64,000 bases of DNA, taken from contig OX421963.1 in NCBI GenBank assembly GCA_949128115.1, forward strand, positions 57,469,306 through 57,533,305. The letters run 5' to 3'. Position numbers and translations under genes: made by a program. Below the pieces are notes generated by a model, which worked only from the letters and a program-made list of their open reading frames with translations, ran no database searches and was not told the origin of the DNA. The first letter of the stretch is position 1; each line of letters begins with the position of its first letter. This DNA is from Anaspis maculata. Taxonomy: Eukaryota > Arthropoda > Insecta > Coleoptera > Scraptiidae. Shown here piece by piece: positions 31,969 through 43,300 of the stretch.

Positions 31969-33235
31969 TGAAAGGGGATTCGTTCCAACTCCTTGAACTC
32001 ATATCAATACCTCGATCACAGACCTCGATCATCAATTCAATTTTAGAAACGGCCAAAAAAAGAAAAAAGAGATTGTTGCCTTCTTTATTTGGATATCGAA
32101 AAAGCTTACGATAGTGTAGGTCACAGGCATTTTCAATCTACTCCTGAATCGTTGCCAATACCTCACAAGCTGCATCCGATAATTTCCAATCTGCAGAAAG
32201 GAAACCCGACACAACTAGAAACGGCGAAAGGCAGAACCAAGAAGATCACATTGGAGAGAGGAGTGATGCAAGGTTCGCCTCTGTCACCAAGTCTCTATAC
32301 CCTCTGCGTTGACCACATTCTGGACAAGTTATCCGGTATAATACCACGAGTGCAATGAAAATTACCGATAATTCTGAAAAATGCGTGTTGCCTGAAAACT
32401 GCATGAGTTTGTTTTCTCTGTTGTTCGAAAGCCAAAAGAGCCCGACCCCGCAGGGGAATAAAAAAAACAGGAAAAGGAATTTCAGCAACAAACGGCGACT
32501 GTGCCTGAAGAAACTTGAATTAGCTGAAGAAGCAAAATCCGAAAATCTTTCGGTCAAATCCATTCGAGCTTATCTTCAAAATCGCGAACATCTAAACTGG
32601 ATCGAGATGCCTCATACAGAAAAAGGAGTAATTCTTTTTAAAGAATACACACCTGTTAACAACATCATAGATCGCAGCGGAATTTCCACCTCTGAGCTGA
32701 AAGATGCCTTGAAAAGTATTGGTGATGTTGCTTCCGTAAGATAAGAGCTCTTCCTGGCAGATCTAAGGACGGCACCCGGTGTCGGCATTGTTCCGATACC
32801 GAGAATTACGTACCCGAGACATTGCCGCATGTCCTTGGATTTTATCCGTTTCTTACGGAACCATCGTCACCACACTGTGCGCTCTTTGATTGCCAATATT
32901 TTGCGAGACAAGGGTTTCGTCGTCCACGAAGAAGTCACCTGCAATGCGGTCTCCGGCAGTATGCGAAGAGTCGACATACTTCATACTGGCTATCGACGTG
33001 AAGAAGAATATGAGTTGGATCATAGATCCCACAGTTAGATTTGAAATAAACAAAGAACACCCAAAAAACGTAAACATTGAGAAACAAGGAATCTATGATC
33101 CAATGATACCCTTCTTCAAAAACTCGTTGGGGCCCGTGGAACAATCACCACCTTTATCAAACAGTTTTGGGACTCTTTCGGCCTTCCTTCAAAATGATTC
33201 AAAATCATCGCAGCGAGCGCTTTGAATAATTCCAT

Positions 33236-33675
33236 TTACATTTTGAGAAATCACTTATACAAAAAGTAATTTATTTCACCCAGTTTTAATTTTACTGTTT
33301 TAGAGTTTTATATATTATGTTGTTTTGTATTATTTGTTTTACAGCAACCCAAGATGTTGGGAATATGTGATTTGTTAATAAATTTCTTTGTATATTTATC
33401 TCTGCCTTTTAGCCATATTATCATTCAATACGTATAAGTACAAGATAAGACGTCCCTACGTATTCTTTCTTTTGATCATGCAGTTTTTCATTGTAACACT
33501 TGAATTGTTTGTCTTTATACAATTTACATGTTTTTTGTTTGTTTTTAATTTTTATATTTCCAAGTCTAAGCTTTATATACCTAGGTATTTCCAAAGTTTC
33601 AATTATTTGAGTAAGTGCACATTATAGTACCTAAATTATAAGAGAATACCTCTAACAGAAAGATTCTAGGCAGCG
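33236..33675. other. AT-rich leader region upstream of the SINA-like gene
   Basis: The stretch is strongly AT-rich. A hydrophobic-looking frame at 33388-33627 (79 codons) is explained by the T-rich composition. TATATACCTAGGTATTTCC at 33573 could be near a promoter, but no start site can be defined. Confidence 0.35.
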
Positions 33676-35274
33676 ATGGCAACAAGTAGAGAGAACCAGA
33701 TCCAAGCTTCTTTTGAACCACACGAATCTATGTTGACATGCAGCCGGTGTAAAAAATTTCTACTAGAAGAGGTATACACCCATCCAAAATGTGGTACAAT
33801 TTGCAGCACTTGTCAGAGAGAGCCATCTTTCACGTTCCAAGGACTGACAAGGAATCGGAGACTGGAATATATATTTCGCAGACTGAAACTTTGTTGTGAA
33901 ATGTGCAAAGAAACATGGTTTTTAGAAGATTTCAAGTTTCATTTGGAGACGTGTCGCGAGAGAATGATCACTTGCGGATCATTAGTCGAAGTCGATGGCT
34001 GCGTTTGGAAAGGGCCGTTGAGGACATTCCCAAAGCATTTCACGGAGAGTCATCGTGATAAAATGGAAACAGAAAAATATAATGTTCGTAACGCGTTCGT
34101 GGTCGATGTAGCTTTCACTGATGCATTTCGTGATGTGGTGAAACTGTTGAGGAGTGGAGAAAATGTATGGTTTTTGCTGCACATCACGAGGAGTCCAGAG
34201 AAGCATCGTTACTATTTTATGTTGTTTGATGTTAGTTACGCCGATTCCATGAATGAAGAAGAATACGCTAGAGAGGTCGACTATTATATAATATATCCAG
34301 GTGAGAGATTATCGGACGAGTTTGAGCGGAAAACATTGCCTTTGGAACTCTTCCAAAGTGGTCATTACAGAGAAGATCATCGGCTAGTTCTACCTGTAGA
34401 AAATCCTAAACTGCCTACTTATAAGGTATCGATCAATGTTTCCCAAAACAAGTGGTCTATAAGAAAAAAAGAGCATTTGGAGGAGTTTACCTGCTCGTAC
34501 TGCGAAACAGTATTGACACCGCCAATTTATGTGTGCAACAATATCTTAATCCGACATAGTTACTGCGAAAGATGTAAGGAAAACGGGAATGGGAACTGCC
34601 CAGTTCCTCAGTGCCAACGTTTAACATTTGGACGAAATAAAGATTTAGAAGAGGAAATGCCTAGCCTCTATTTCCACTATTTCGAATGTCGTTACGGATG
34701 CGTGGAATATATCTCCGGACCAAACATTCTAGGACACGAGGCACGGTGCACCTCTCGAAAATACGTTTGCCCGATGGATTGGTGTGATTCCATTTCGATG
34801 CTCTATGGCGATTTGGAGGGCCACTTGAAAGACGCGCATTCTGTTCTGGTTCTTGAAACGTTCTCGCAACAATTTGTACTGGCTTCGTTTACGGCAGACG
34901 AAGGAAAGCATGTTGTGTTTTTGAAAGACGGCAACGTTTTCAAATTATCCATAAAATATTGGAGGGGGCAATTGTATGTTCCAGACATGTTGGAGTTCAG
35001 TTGGGAACTATCACAACAAGCGAATCATGTGGAGATCTTCAAACTGGAAGTAAGCTTGCACGATCCAGATCCTATAACAAGAAAAAATGAATCGATAAAG
35101 AAAAGTATGGTTTGCTTAAAGGCAGACGCAGGGGTGCATTTTTCTTTTACGGAATATTTAGATCACTTTGATAGGACATTTCTTTCGTCCTGCTTTTCAA
35201 ATAGCATTAATTTTACTTGTAATATCTCTAAATTTGATGTAAACATGACCCAGAGAGGTGCATATATTGGATAA
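33676..35274 (+). CDS. Double SINA/SIAH-like RING protein, 532 aa, single exon
   Basis: The protein has two SINA-like halves. Half one: a RING-like start (C22, C25, C39, C43, C46) that lacks the last Cys pair, then SIAH-type zinc fingers (C74, C77, H89, C93; C100, C109, H121, H126) and a beta-rich substrate-binding-like region to about 265. Half two: an apparently complete RING with the order C273, C276, C287, H294, C297, C300, C308, C313, then zinc fingers (C338, C342, H354, C358; C365, C370, H383, H388) and a second beta-rich region. SINA/SIAH proteins are E3 ubiquitin ligases that work as dimers of about 280-310 aa; here two halves are in one chain, so intramolecular pairing is plausible (inference). 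No signal peptide or membrane segment is seen. The start context GCAGCGATGG is good. No introns, no stops; the flanks are repeats, suggesting a retrogene or a dispersed hemipteran expansion. Confidence 0.9.
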   Translation: MATSRENQIQASFEPHESMLTCSRCKKFLLEEVYTHPKCGTICSTCQREPSFTFQGLTRNRRLEYIFRRLKLCCEMCKETWFLEDFKFHLETCRERMITCGSLVEVDGCVWKGPLRTFPKHFTESHRDKMETEKYNVRNAFVVDVAFTDAFRDVVKLLRSGENVWFLLHITRSPEKHRYYFMLFDVSYADSMNEEEYAREVDYYIIYPGERLSDEFERKTLPLELFQSGHYREDHRLVLPVENPKLPTYKVSINVSQNKWSIRKKEHLEEFTCSYCETVLTPPIYVCNNILIRHSYCERCKENGNGNCPVPQCQRLTFGRNKDLEEEMPSLYFHYFECRYGCVEYISGPNILGHEARCTSRKYVCPMDWCDSISMLYGDLEGHLKDAHSVLVLETFSQQFVLASFTADEGKHVVFLKDGNVFKLSIKYWRGQLYVPDMLEFSWELSQQANHVEIFKLEVSLHDPDPITRKNESIKKSMVCLKADAGVHFSFTEYLDHFDRTFLSSCFSNSINFTCNISKFDVNMTQRGAYIG

Positions 35275-36053
35275 AGAATTAGTGACTTTCAAGGTTTTGA
35301 CTATACCTATTGGAAAAATATACATAAATTTTATATTATTGATTATATTGTAAATGATATGGAATATAAATCAATAGTAGAATCTTTTCATATTTTTTCA
35401 TAATTGGGGCTAATGTGATGTACTTATCTATATTTTGTGTACAGTATACAGTGCTTGTAACCGTTCCATAGGCCAAAAATAAAATAAAATGGCATAGGCA
35501 AGTAACATATGGCGTACCTATAATTTTTTTCTATTAATTATCAAGTCAAACTTTTCAGGATGTTCACCAAATTTTCATTTACTATACAGAGTGAGTGATA
35601 AATTACAAACATGCGGTTCACTTAGAAAACCATGAGCAAAAAGTCACTAAAAATCTCGATGAAAATGGATTGTTTTGTTGTGCCCTACATCGGTTGATGG
35701 AACCTTCGGGACTGTGTCTGCAGGCACTTTTGAGAAACAACTTTTTTTAGGATTTGCATAGTAGGTACCTACCTGATAGCACAAATACATAGTAGCAATA
35801 TTTCTACTTATAATTGTATAATTCCTGCGATATTACCTAGGCACAACCTAGGTACCTATCGCTTAATTGAATATCATCAGTTTGAAGGATGGAATCATGA
35901 TCGAATAAATGTATGCAGCCAAAAATACACTGCTGAAATAGAGTGCTTCTGCGCACCATTCGGAAGCATTGGCGCGTGTTAAAATGCTTTTGAAGAAAAT
36001 AATGATGCAGTCGCTCTTCAGCGAGTGCGTTTGCACCTGGGCCCTTCTTCCAT
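35275..36053. other. 3' flank of the SINA-like gene; no second gene
   Basis: AAAAATAAAATAAAATGG at 35474 is a candidate polyadenylation signal region about 200 bp after the stop. A solo CTATACAGAGTGAGTG lies at 35584. Nothing else is supported. Confidence 0.4.
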
Positions 36054-36068
36054 GTGGTGTGCGTTTCA

Positions 36069-36518
36069 GCTGATAAATTCACGATCCCCGAATCACGTTG
36101 TGCCCGACAACAGAAACATGTGACAGTTCGTTATTCGCAAACATTTTATCACCTCGCGTTCGAAAAACCCTTTGCCGGCGAAAAACGGTGCCAAAGAAAC
36201 TATACTTACTTGCCGGAAACAAATAAGAAAAAAGAGGTAAACATGGTCAACGATAAACTGTTGAACCTTGGTGCGGATTTCGAAGAGGGCAGTTACAAGA
36301 GCTGTTTCGCACGTTCCGTGGCCGTCAATTCCCAATATAGCAAAATTTCCAAGGGGCCCGACACGCGACACCCGTCGTTGACCAAACCAGAAGGGAATCA
36401 CGTTGCCGGTCATATGGATTGCCCATCACCACAGGAGGGTTTCAAAAGGTTACCTGCTAGACCGCTGTCCTCAGTCGAAGCATTGATCGAACCTAACGAA
36501 ATCGTCAAGTTGCGGAAG
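36069..36518 (+). CDS. Candidate protein-coding exon with splice donor GTAAGT
   Basis: A plus-strand frame is open from before 36054 and runs to CTGCGGAAG-type codons followed by GGTAAGTGAG at about 36517, a strong donor. It can be read as an internal exon after TGCGTTTCAG (36059-36068) or as a first coding exon from the ATG at 36243 (context AAACATGG): MVNDKLLNLGADFEEGSYKS ... PNEIVKLRK. Base composition is richer in G and C than the flanks. No domain is recognised and no partner exon was found in the window. The open frame carries on past the donor to 36608 with less protein-like residues. Confidence 0.4.
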
Positions 36519-36872
36519 GTAAGTGAGATTTTTAACATAGGTATCTATCCTCATCTTCGCACCTTTTCTAATGTGCCGGTGATAACCCAACAGGGGTACC
36601 ATTGTTGAAGAAAATGACTTTGTGCCTTTTTGTTATTAGTGTTTACCAAGCTTCGTGGAGGGTTTAGGTTCGGGAATTCGACATTTCCGTTCCGACATGG
36701 GTACTTAGGTGAGGTGGGTAGATATATGTATAGGTGATTCAAAAAGGTCGAACTAAAACAATATACGGTTCAAGGGAATTAATTATGAAGCCCAGAAAAA
36801 TATTCAAAACATTTTTCGATTTTTATTTTTGAAGTCATGAAGGGTTAAAATGTGGTCCTTCGAACCCTTCTA

Positions 36873-37459
36873 CAGGTGTTTTAGCGATGGTAGCAAAAAA
36901 CTTAACTGTGGGTAGATTCCGTGAAAATATGACGGAAACCTATATACCATTTTGCAAAGTGCGGCTTAATGACGAAGATAGAACAGAAACAGACAGCTCT
37001 TCAAAATTGACATTTTTCGGATTTCAAAAATGTATAACTCAGGAACGTTTTCACGAAACTAACTCAAATTCACCATAGACTGGTCTGTCGAAACGATCTA
37101 CCGACCTGCCAAATTTTGAAAAAATCCAGCCAGTGGCGTAGGAGTTACAAGGATTATTAATTTAGAAGCATCCGGATAAAAGTTGACTCAAGGTGACCCT
37201 CCATAATTTCTACGCTACTGGTTGGATTCTTTCAAAATTCAGCATGTTGATAGATAATGTTGATAAACCAGCTTATGCTGAATTCAAGCCAATTTTGTCG
37301 AAAAGTTCCTATATGTTACAAATTTTTGAAATCCGAAAAAGTGACCTTTTAAGGGCTGTATCTTTGTCATTAGGACGAACTTTGCAAAATGGTATAGAAA
37401 GTATTTTGACGAGATCTACTCACTGTTGATTTTTTTGCTATCATACGTGAAACACCCTG
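36873..37459. mobile_element. 587-bp palindromic element, CAGGGTG family
   Basis: The ends are TA|CAGGTGTTTTAGCGATGG and CGTGAAACACCCTG|TA, with arms continuing through GGTAGCAAAAAAC and its mirror. The arms contain CATTTTGCAAAGT-like mirrors, and the centre has AGTGGCGTAGGAGTTAC (37134) mirrored by TTTCTACGCTACTGG (37206). Confidence 0.75.
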
Positions 37460-37469
37460 TATATGTAGT

Positions 37470-37731
37470 CTACGGCACTGCGGCATTCTGACAGACTTTT
37501 TTTCAAGAAATCACTGGGGACGTGTTTGTTAACCATATATGCAAAATTTGAGCTAAATCGGTCAAGCTGTTGAAAAGTTATCAAAAAAAAACAATTTTTT
37601 CTTGCAACTTTGAAGGCCTGTAACTTTTTAATATGCATTTTGGATATGTGGTTTTTGGGTGAGTCGACTTTTTTTTTTATCCTCTGTCAGCCTGCAAAGT
37701 TTATCGACTAAAACCTGGACAACCCTGTATA
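37470..37731. repeat. Solo arm of the 48172-49417 element
   Basis: CTACGGCACTGCGGCATTCTGACAG and TCGACTAAAACCTGGACAAC match the right arm at 49158-49417, ending CCCTGTA. The left arm is absent. Confidence 0.7.
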
Positions 37732-38495
37732 CAGAGTGTTCACGATAAAATTCACCCCCCCTCTAGGAGATTCCCCTTCGAGATATTTTGAAAAACTAAA
37801 AACTTTTTCTCAACGATTTTTCCCAGGGATCTTGAATCGATCGTCTAAAACTTTTCAATTGGTACCGTATACAGGGTGTGACATGTAACTTTTTTATTTC
37901 AAATGCAACACCCTATATTTTATTACGTCATTTGATGAAGCCTTTCTTTCTGATTACAAAGATATGTAACATTTATGATGTATTTTGACAAGAAAGCTGT
38001 CAAAAAAATAATAAAATAGGTAGTCAAATACATTAAAAATTGAAAATTACGCGAAACCCTGTATTAGGAACGAATTAGACCATTTATTCATGCAGAGTTG
38101 AATTCTGCAGACAAAATGCTGCAAGAATAACTTTTTTTCAAGTGAACTGTAGAAACCAAAGCCATCTTGCCGCGAAACAAAATTATTTGAAAACCTATTT
38201 TATTATTTTTACTAGTATATTACTATAACTTACTAGTCAAAATAAATCATAAGTGTCATATATATTTGTAATCAGAAAAAAGAGCTTCACCAAATAACGG
38301 AATGAAATATAGGGTGTTGCATTTAAAATAAAAAAGTTACATATCACACCCTGTAGGTATACGGTACCAATTAGAAACTATTAGAGGATCGATTTAAGGT
38401 CCCTGAGAAAAATCGTGAAGAAAAAGTTTTTAGTTTTTCGAAATATCTCAAAGGGAAATCTACTGGAGGGAGGTGAATTTTATCGTGAACACCTG
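37732..38495. mobile_element. 764-bp palindrome with concentric CAGGGTG ends
   Basis: The outer ends are TA|CAGAGTGTTCACGATAAAA and TTTTATCGTGAACACCTG|TA. The inner ends are TA|CAGGGTGTGACATGTAAC (37872) and GTTACATATCACACCCTG|TA (38353). Both pairs share the same centre near 38113. The inner sequence also mirrors AACACCCTATATTT (37908) with AAATATAGGGTGTT (38306). Confidence 0.85.
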
Positions 38496-38497
38496 TA

Positions 38498-40366
38498 CAT
38501 AGAGTGAGTTATAACGTGAAAAATCGAACTTCTGTAAAGAAATGCCTTTCATAAAATATTATTTTGCATAAAATAGTGTGATTCTCTACTTTAGGTTATG
38601 TTCGATGGCATTTTTGAGGGACAAATAATTTTCGAGGCTCCTGACTCACCCTCACCCTGTATAGGAAACAAATTCGATACACATCCAGAATTTCCACATC
38701 CAACAACAGTTTACTAATATAAATAACGAAGCTAGAAGGGTCGGAGAACCATCCTTTGTGGACAGTTATTTTTATTCCAAAAATAAATAGTCGGAAGAAT
38801 TTTCAAATACTTTTTGTGGTCTTCTCATAGATTCTATATTATTCGCATATTGTTTTGGTCCAACACTTTTGACCCTGTATAGGATGTAGGATTTGTCTAT
38901 TATTTATGTTTTTCCGCCAAGCGCTAAGCTAGAATGTTAGGACTGCTATGCTAGTTAGGTAGATATACCTTTTATAAATTACCCATTTGAAGAAAAGACG
39001 CTTCAGATGTGTGCTGCTTTCTTTCTGGGAATTACCTGCAGTTGAATTTTTATCGATATGCATAGGCAATAGGTATCTGTCATACTCCCTATAGGAGCTT
39101 GAAGCTGCAAAAAGTTCTTCGACATTTAATAAGAAAACTAGGTCTGGTTATTGAAATATTCCTACATAAGAACATATTGTACTATCGTGGCCAGAAAATT
39201 TTTGGGCAATAAGTTGGTACCGTACCCTATGCTGCACAGTGGGCGAAGTAGCTCAGCTAGCTGGACATGAAGTTCAAATCCTATTGGAGGGCAGTTCTTT
39301 TTTTTTCCATTAGGAAGAGGTGGTCATTGAATGTTATCACATTCATTTACCATACTCACCATAGCCCATGTTTTTTTCAAGTTTAACCTGATTTATCAAC
39401 TATAATTATAAAAAAGTTACAGTAAAATAATTGGAAATACTCTTGAAAAAAAATTGACCAACTGCAGAGTCGCGCATAGTCGCAGGATATTTCAATGTTT
39501 CTGTGAGGATAAATGGTCCACTGACACAATGTCATCAAAAACTTTGATGGCAATTGAAGGCAATCACCACTTTCACACCAACGAAAATTACTTATCCATA
39601 AGAAAAACAGCATTTTTCAGTTATCTTTATGTAATTTTTTTAGAGCTTTTTCAAACACCCTGTAGTAAAACAATCTTTATAATTTGATTCTACATTGGCG
39701 AGGCTACAAGAGCTATCCATTGAAGTCGAAATAACAGTTTATATGACTGTGTTACCCTGATCTGAAAATGCACCATATTATTGGAACGTTTTTTTTTTGT
39801 TTCGGGTTGTGGTAATGACCCGAACTTTGAGACTGATTACTCAATAAGAGAGGACTTGGAACACCATATTTACAATGGAATGAGATCGTGGACTAATTGG
39901 CTACACCCCTGGAATAGAATCATCGCTGAATTCTCAAAATCATTTTTCAGACCTCGAACGGCTACGAACGCGATTCCGCCCAGTGTGTGCTGGTGTAAGT
40001 TTACAAGTACTGGTTAAGGTAATTTTTTCCACTTGAGGTTATATTTTATAATTGTTTATGCGGAGCTAACGTTTTGTGTCACCCTGTATCCTTTTGTAGT
40101 ATCCTGTCTTCTATTTCACTCCATGTCTTGTCGTTTCTTGCATTTTTCATCAAGTGAGAGTTTCTTTGAATTGATAAGAACTTTTCATCTAAGAAGCAGA
40201 GAGTCGCTAATTTGGCTCGATAAAATTATATTTTCCACTCCCGTTGCCAGAGCAGAGCATCTCGGCTGGATTTTTGACTTTGCCTGGATTTGGATTATTG
40301 TTCGTTTGTGCCAGGCAAATCATACGCAGTGTTTGCGGATTTACCAGCGAGTGACAAAAAATCTCG
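38498..40366. other. Mostly unique DNA with solo CACCCTGTA motifs
   Basis: Solo motifs are at about 38655, 39655 and 40080 and a divergent one at 38872. Open frames at 39781-40017 and 40033-40515 have no known domain. A broken tRNA-like sequence lies at 39241. Confidence 0.4.
39241..39296 (+). pseudogene. Broken tRNA-like sequence
   Basis: GGGCGAAGTAGCTCAGCTAG fits a tRNA 5' stem start and A box, and AGTTCAAATCC fits a B box. The spacing between the boxes is about 13 bases where a tRNA needs roughly 30 or more, so the anticodon arm is missing. It may be a tRNA pseudogene or the head of a SINE. The 3' partner of the acceptor stem is not clear. Confidence 0.35.
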
Positions 40367-43300
40367 ACGCCGCACAGTGGGTTGAGAGTGGACATTTTGT
40401 GGCGGAAACTCTCAAATTTACAGAACTAGTCCAGAATGAGCTTGTGATTTCAGGAAAAATAATGAAAAAATTCTCATCTGAAAATTGGGGTTGTTTTCAG
40501 GGGGTGGAAATTTAACTTACTAAATAAAAATCTGAAACTTCCGATTTTTAAAGGAATTGACCTCAAAAATAAGGGAAAAATGAAGAAAAAAATCTTGTTT
40601 GAAAATTGGGGTTGTTCACAGGGGGTGAAAATTGAACTTGATGAATAAAAAAATCTGAAACTTTTGGTTTTCATAGCACTTGATCTCTTGAATGAATAAA
40701 TAAACTGCTCAACAATGAAAGTGTTACAAAGCAAAAATTCACCCAATTTTGAATCGCTATAACTTTTGATTGGCACATATGATTCTGATTTTGTTTCAAG
40801 TACTGAATAGCTCAATCTTTTGGCCATCTTCCTTGTCAATATAAAATGCATAGAGCTTTTCATAAATTTTCTACAAGGTGATGAACAGAGCAGTGCAAAA
40901 TTGATGAAAGTTCAACATACCCCCGTTTTCGGCGAAAATTTTTTTTTTGGAGTATCAACACCAAATTTATGAAGAATGATGTGTTCCCTCGAAACGGTTT
41001 TTGAATTTTCGGGATTCCAGTCGAAACAGCCAAAATGTGATTTTTTTATTGTGTATACTGCACCGGGTGATCATTTAAAAACTATCCACCTGCAATAACT
41101 CCCGATTCCTAGTGAATATTTCTTCGAGCAAATACAGGTAAATTTTTATATCAAAAGGGACATCTAAAACATAAATTAGCAAATTTCTATCTCAAGCCCC
41201 CTGTCCCCCACTCACTCCAACTCTGAAATTTCAAATGACATGACCTACCTTGCGATACATCAAATTGAAGAGAATTAAATTTTCCTTCTAAAAAAATATT
41301 TACAAAAATTTTAACCCCACCTTCCTTCGCCCTGAAAATTCTCTGAACTGTCTTCTTTTTAATTCTGGACCTCTCAATTATTCCTAATTCAGTCAGTGTC
41401 ATCATAGAAAACATCGAAGAAAAGAATTTTCGGTGGAGAAAGTGCTACCCAAATTGACCCTTTTGCTCTCCCCCACCTCAGCTTCAAAATTCAACCGAAC
41501 ACCACCCCCTTTGTGATACTTCAAATTGAAGGGAATTGAATTTTCTTTCCGAAAACAATTTTTTTGAAATTTTCAACCCCTCTCCAAATAAATTAGACAT
41601 TTGGGGTGTTTTGTGAGGAAAATGGGGGTTTTAAAAAATTTGAAAAAATTTTGTTCATAGAGAAAATTTAATTTCCTTCAATTTGATGTATCACAAAGTA
41701 GGTATTGCCATTTGAGATTTTTGAGATGAGGTGGGGGGAGCGAAAGGATGAAATTTGGGTGGCATTTTTTCCACAGAAAATTATCTCTTCCGATGCTATG
41801 CAGGAGGACGTTGACTGCATTGAAAAGAATTGAGAGGTCAAGAATAATAAATTGGACACTCAGAGAATTTCAGGAAGAAGGGTAGGGTTAAAAATTCTAT
41901 AAATATTTTTTCGGAAAAAGATAGACAGATGAACAAACAGATAGACAGATCTTATTGACAGAATCCCATTTAGGGGACCAACATTTCAAGAAATGATGCC
42001 AAACATGCCTATGTTTTGAAATTTGAGGTGAAGGCAAAAATTTCCAAAATGGCGGAACTATGGTTAATTCAATTCTAATGACGTAGTCCCATGTTGACTA
42101 AAGAGAGTAAGAATTAACCTTTTTTCAATGCTAAAAACCCAAATTTTAGGAGTAGTACCAAAAAGCACGCTGCCAATTGGGCTTTTCTTCACCCCTACAC
42201 TAGACAATAGGAACGTGTTGCAAATTAAATTGCTCAGAATTGTTCAGTGAACAAGCCTACCAAGTGGCGTCATCTTGATATGAAAAGTTTTAATGTTTTT
42301 GCGTTGCTACAGGAATAATATACAGTATTCACAATAAAAAATCATATTTTGGCTGTTTCGACTGGAATCCCGAAAATTCAAAAACCGTTTCGAGCGAACA
42401 CATCATTCTTCATGAATTTGGTGTTGATACTCCCAAAAAAAAAATTCACGAAAACGGGGGTATGTTAAACTTTCATCAATTTTGCACTGCTTTGTTCATC
42501 ACCCTGTAGAAGTTTTATGAAGGGCTCTATAGATTCCATATTGACAAGAAAGATGGCCAAAAGATTGGGCTCTTCAGTACTTGAAACAGAATTAGAATCG
42601 TTTGTGCCAATCAAAAGTTACAGCGGTTCAAACTTGGGTGAATTTTTGCTTTGTAACACTTTCATTGTTGAGCAGTTTAGATAGAATAATTTATAAAAAA
42701 AAAATATGAAGAGACTCATCTGAAAATTGGGGTTGTTTTCAGGGGGTGGAAATTGAACTATCCGAAAAAATCTGAAACTTTCAATTTTCATGGCATTTGA
42801 TCTCTTGAATGATGTAAAAATGATGGAAAAGATCTCACATGGAAATTGGGGTTGTTTGCAGGGGATGGAAATCGAACTTGATGAATAAAAATCTGAAACT
42901 TCTGATTTTCATAGTACTTGACCTCTTAAATGAATAAATTAATAGAATAAATGATATGAAAAATTATGAAAAAACTCATCCGAAAATTGGAATTAATTTT
43001 CAGGGGGGTAGAAATTGAACTTATGGAATAAAAATTTGAAACTTCCAATTTTCGTAGCACTTGACCTCTTGAATAATGAACAGAGAATATTTGCGGTGGT
43101 GGTTGCTCCAAGATTCGAAGAATCCACATCTGTTGCTGGTCTTGAGTTACGCCACCCAGATGAGTTTGAGAGCATCAGGACATATAGATGCATGGGAATT
43201 ACTTCACGAAATTACAAGTTCAATTCTCACCCCCTGAAAACCAGCCCAGTTTGAAGATGAGATTCTTTTCATTATTCTTTTTCATCATTTAAGAGGTCAA

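Larger units (their letters stand above)
26115..33235 (+). pseudogene. Non-LTR retrotransposon relic with RT and probable restriction-like endonuclease tail, split by insertions
   Basis: Segments on the plus strand follow one protein order. At 26120-26260: KQIRVDTSPGPDKILMR, then TGFVPRCL. After the 5.4-kb insert, from 31703: QARTVLIDKGGNPLNVANWP, then LRRIVEKILDKRLKSYVSFN. After a 140-bp insert, from about 31968: RGFVPTP, later LDIEKAYDSVGH (catalytic Asp region) and RGVMQGSPLSPSLYTLCVDH (32260-32320). A 129-codon open frame at 32355-32744 lacks the usual ADD box. Further on come CRHC, ETLPHVLG, HHTVRSLIANILRDKGFVVH (32870-32930), SMRRVDI, IIDPTVRFE and GARGTI. The CxxC-H-rich step and the R-x(n)-D-x(n)-D/E pattern fit the C-terminal nuclease of R2/R4/NeSL-type elements. 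Many stops and shifts mean it is dead. Confidence 0.75.

Noticed and set aside
32355..32744. Independent gene of 129 codons
   Set aside because: Its position between RT and endonuclease blocks, and the frame continuity of the relic, make it part of the retrotransposon.
33388..33627. Small membrane protein upstream of the SINA-like gene
   Set aside because: The hydrophobic residues reflect T-rich sequence, and no start context or conserved feature is seen.
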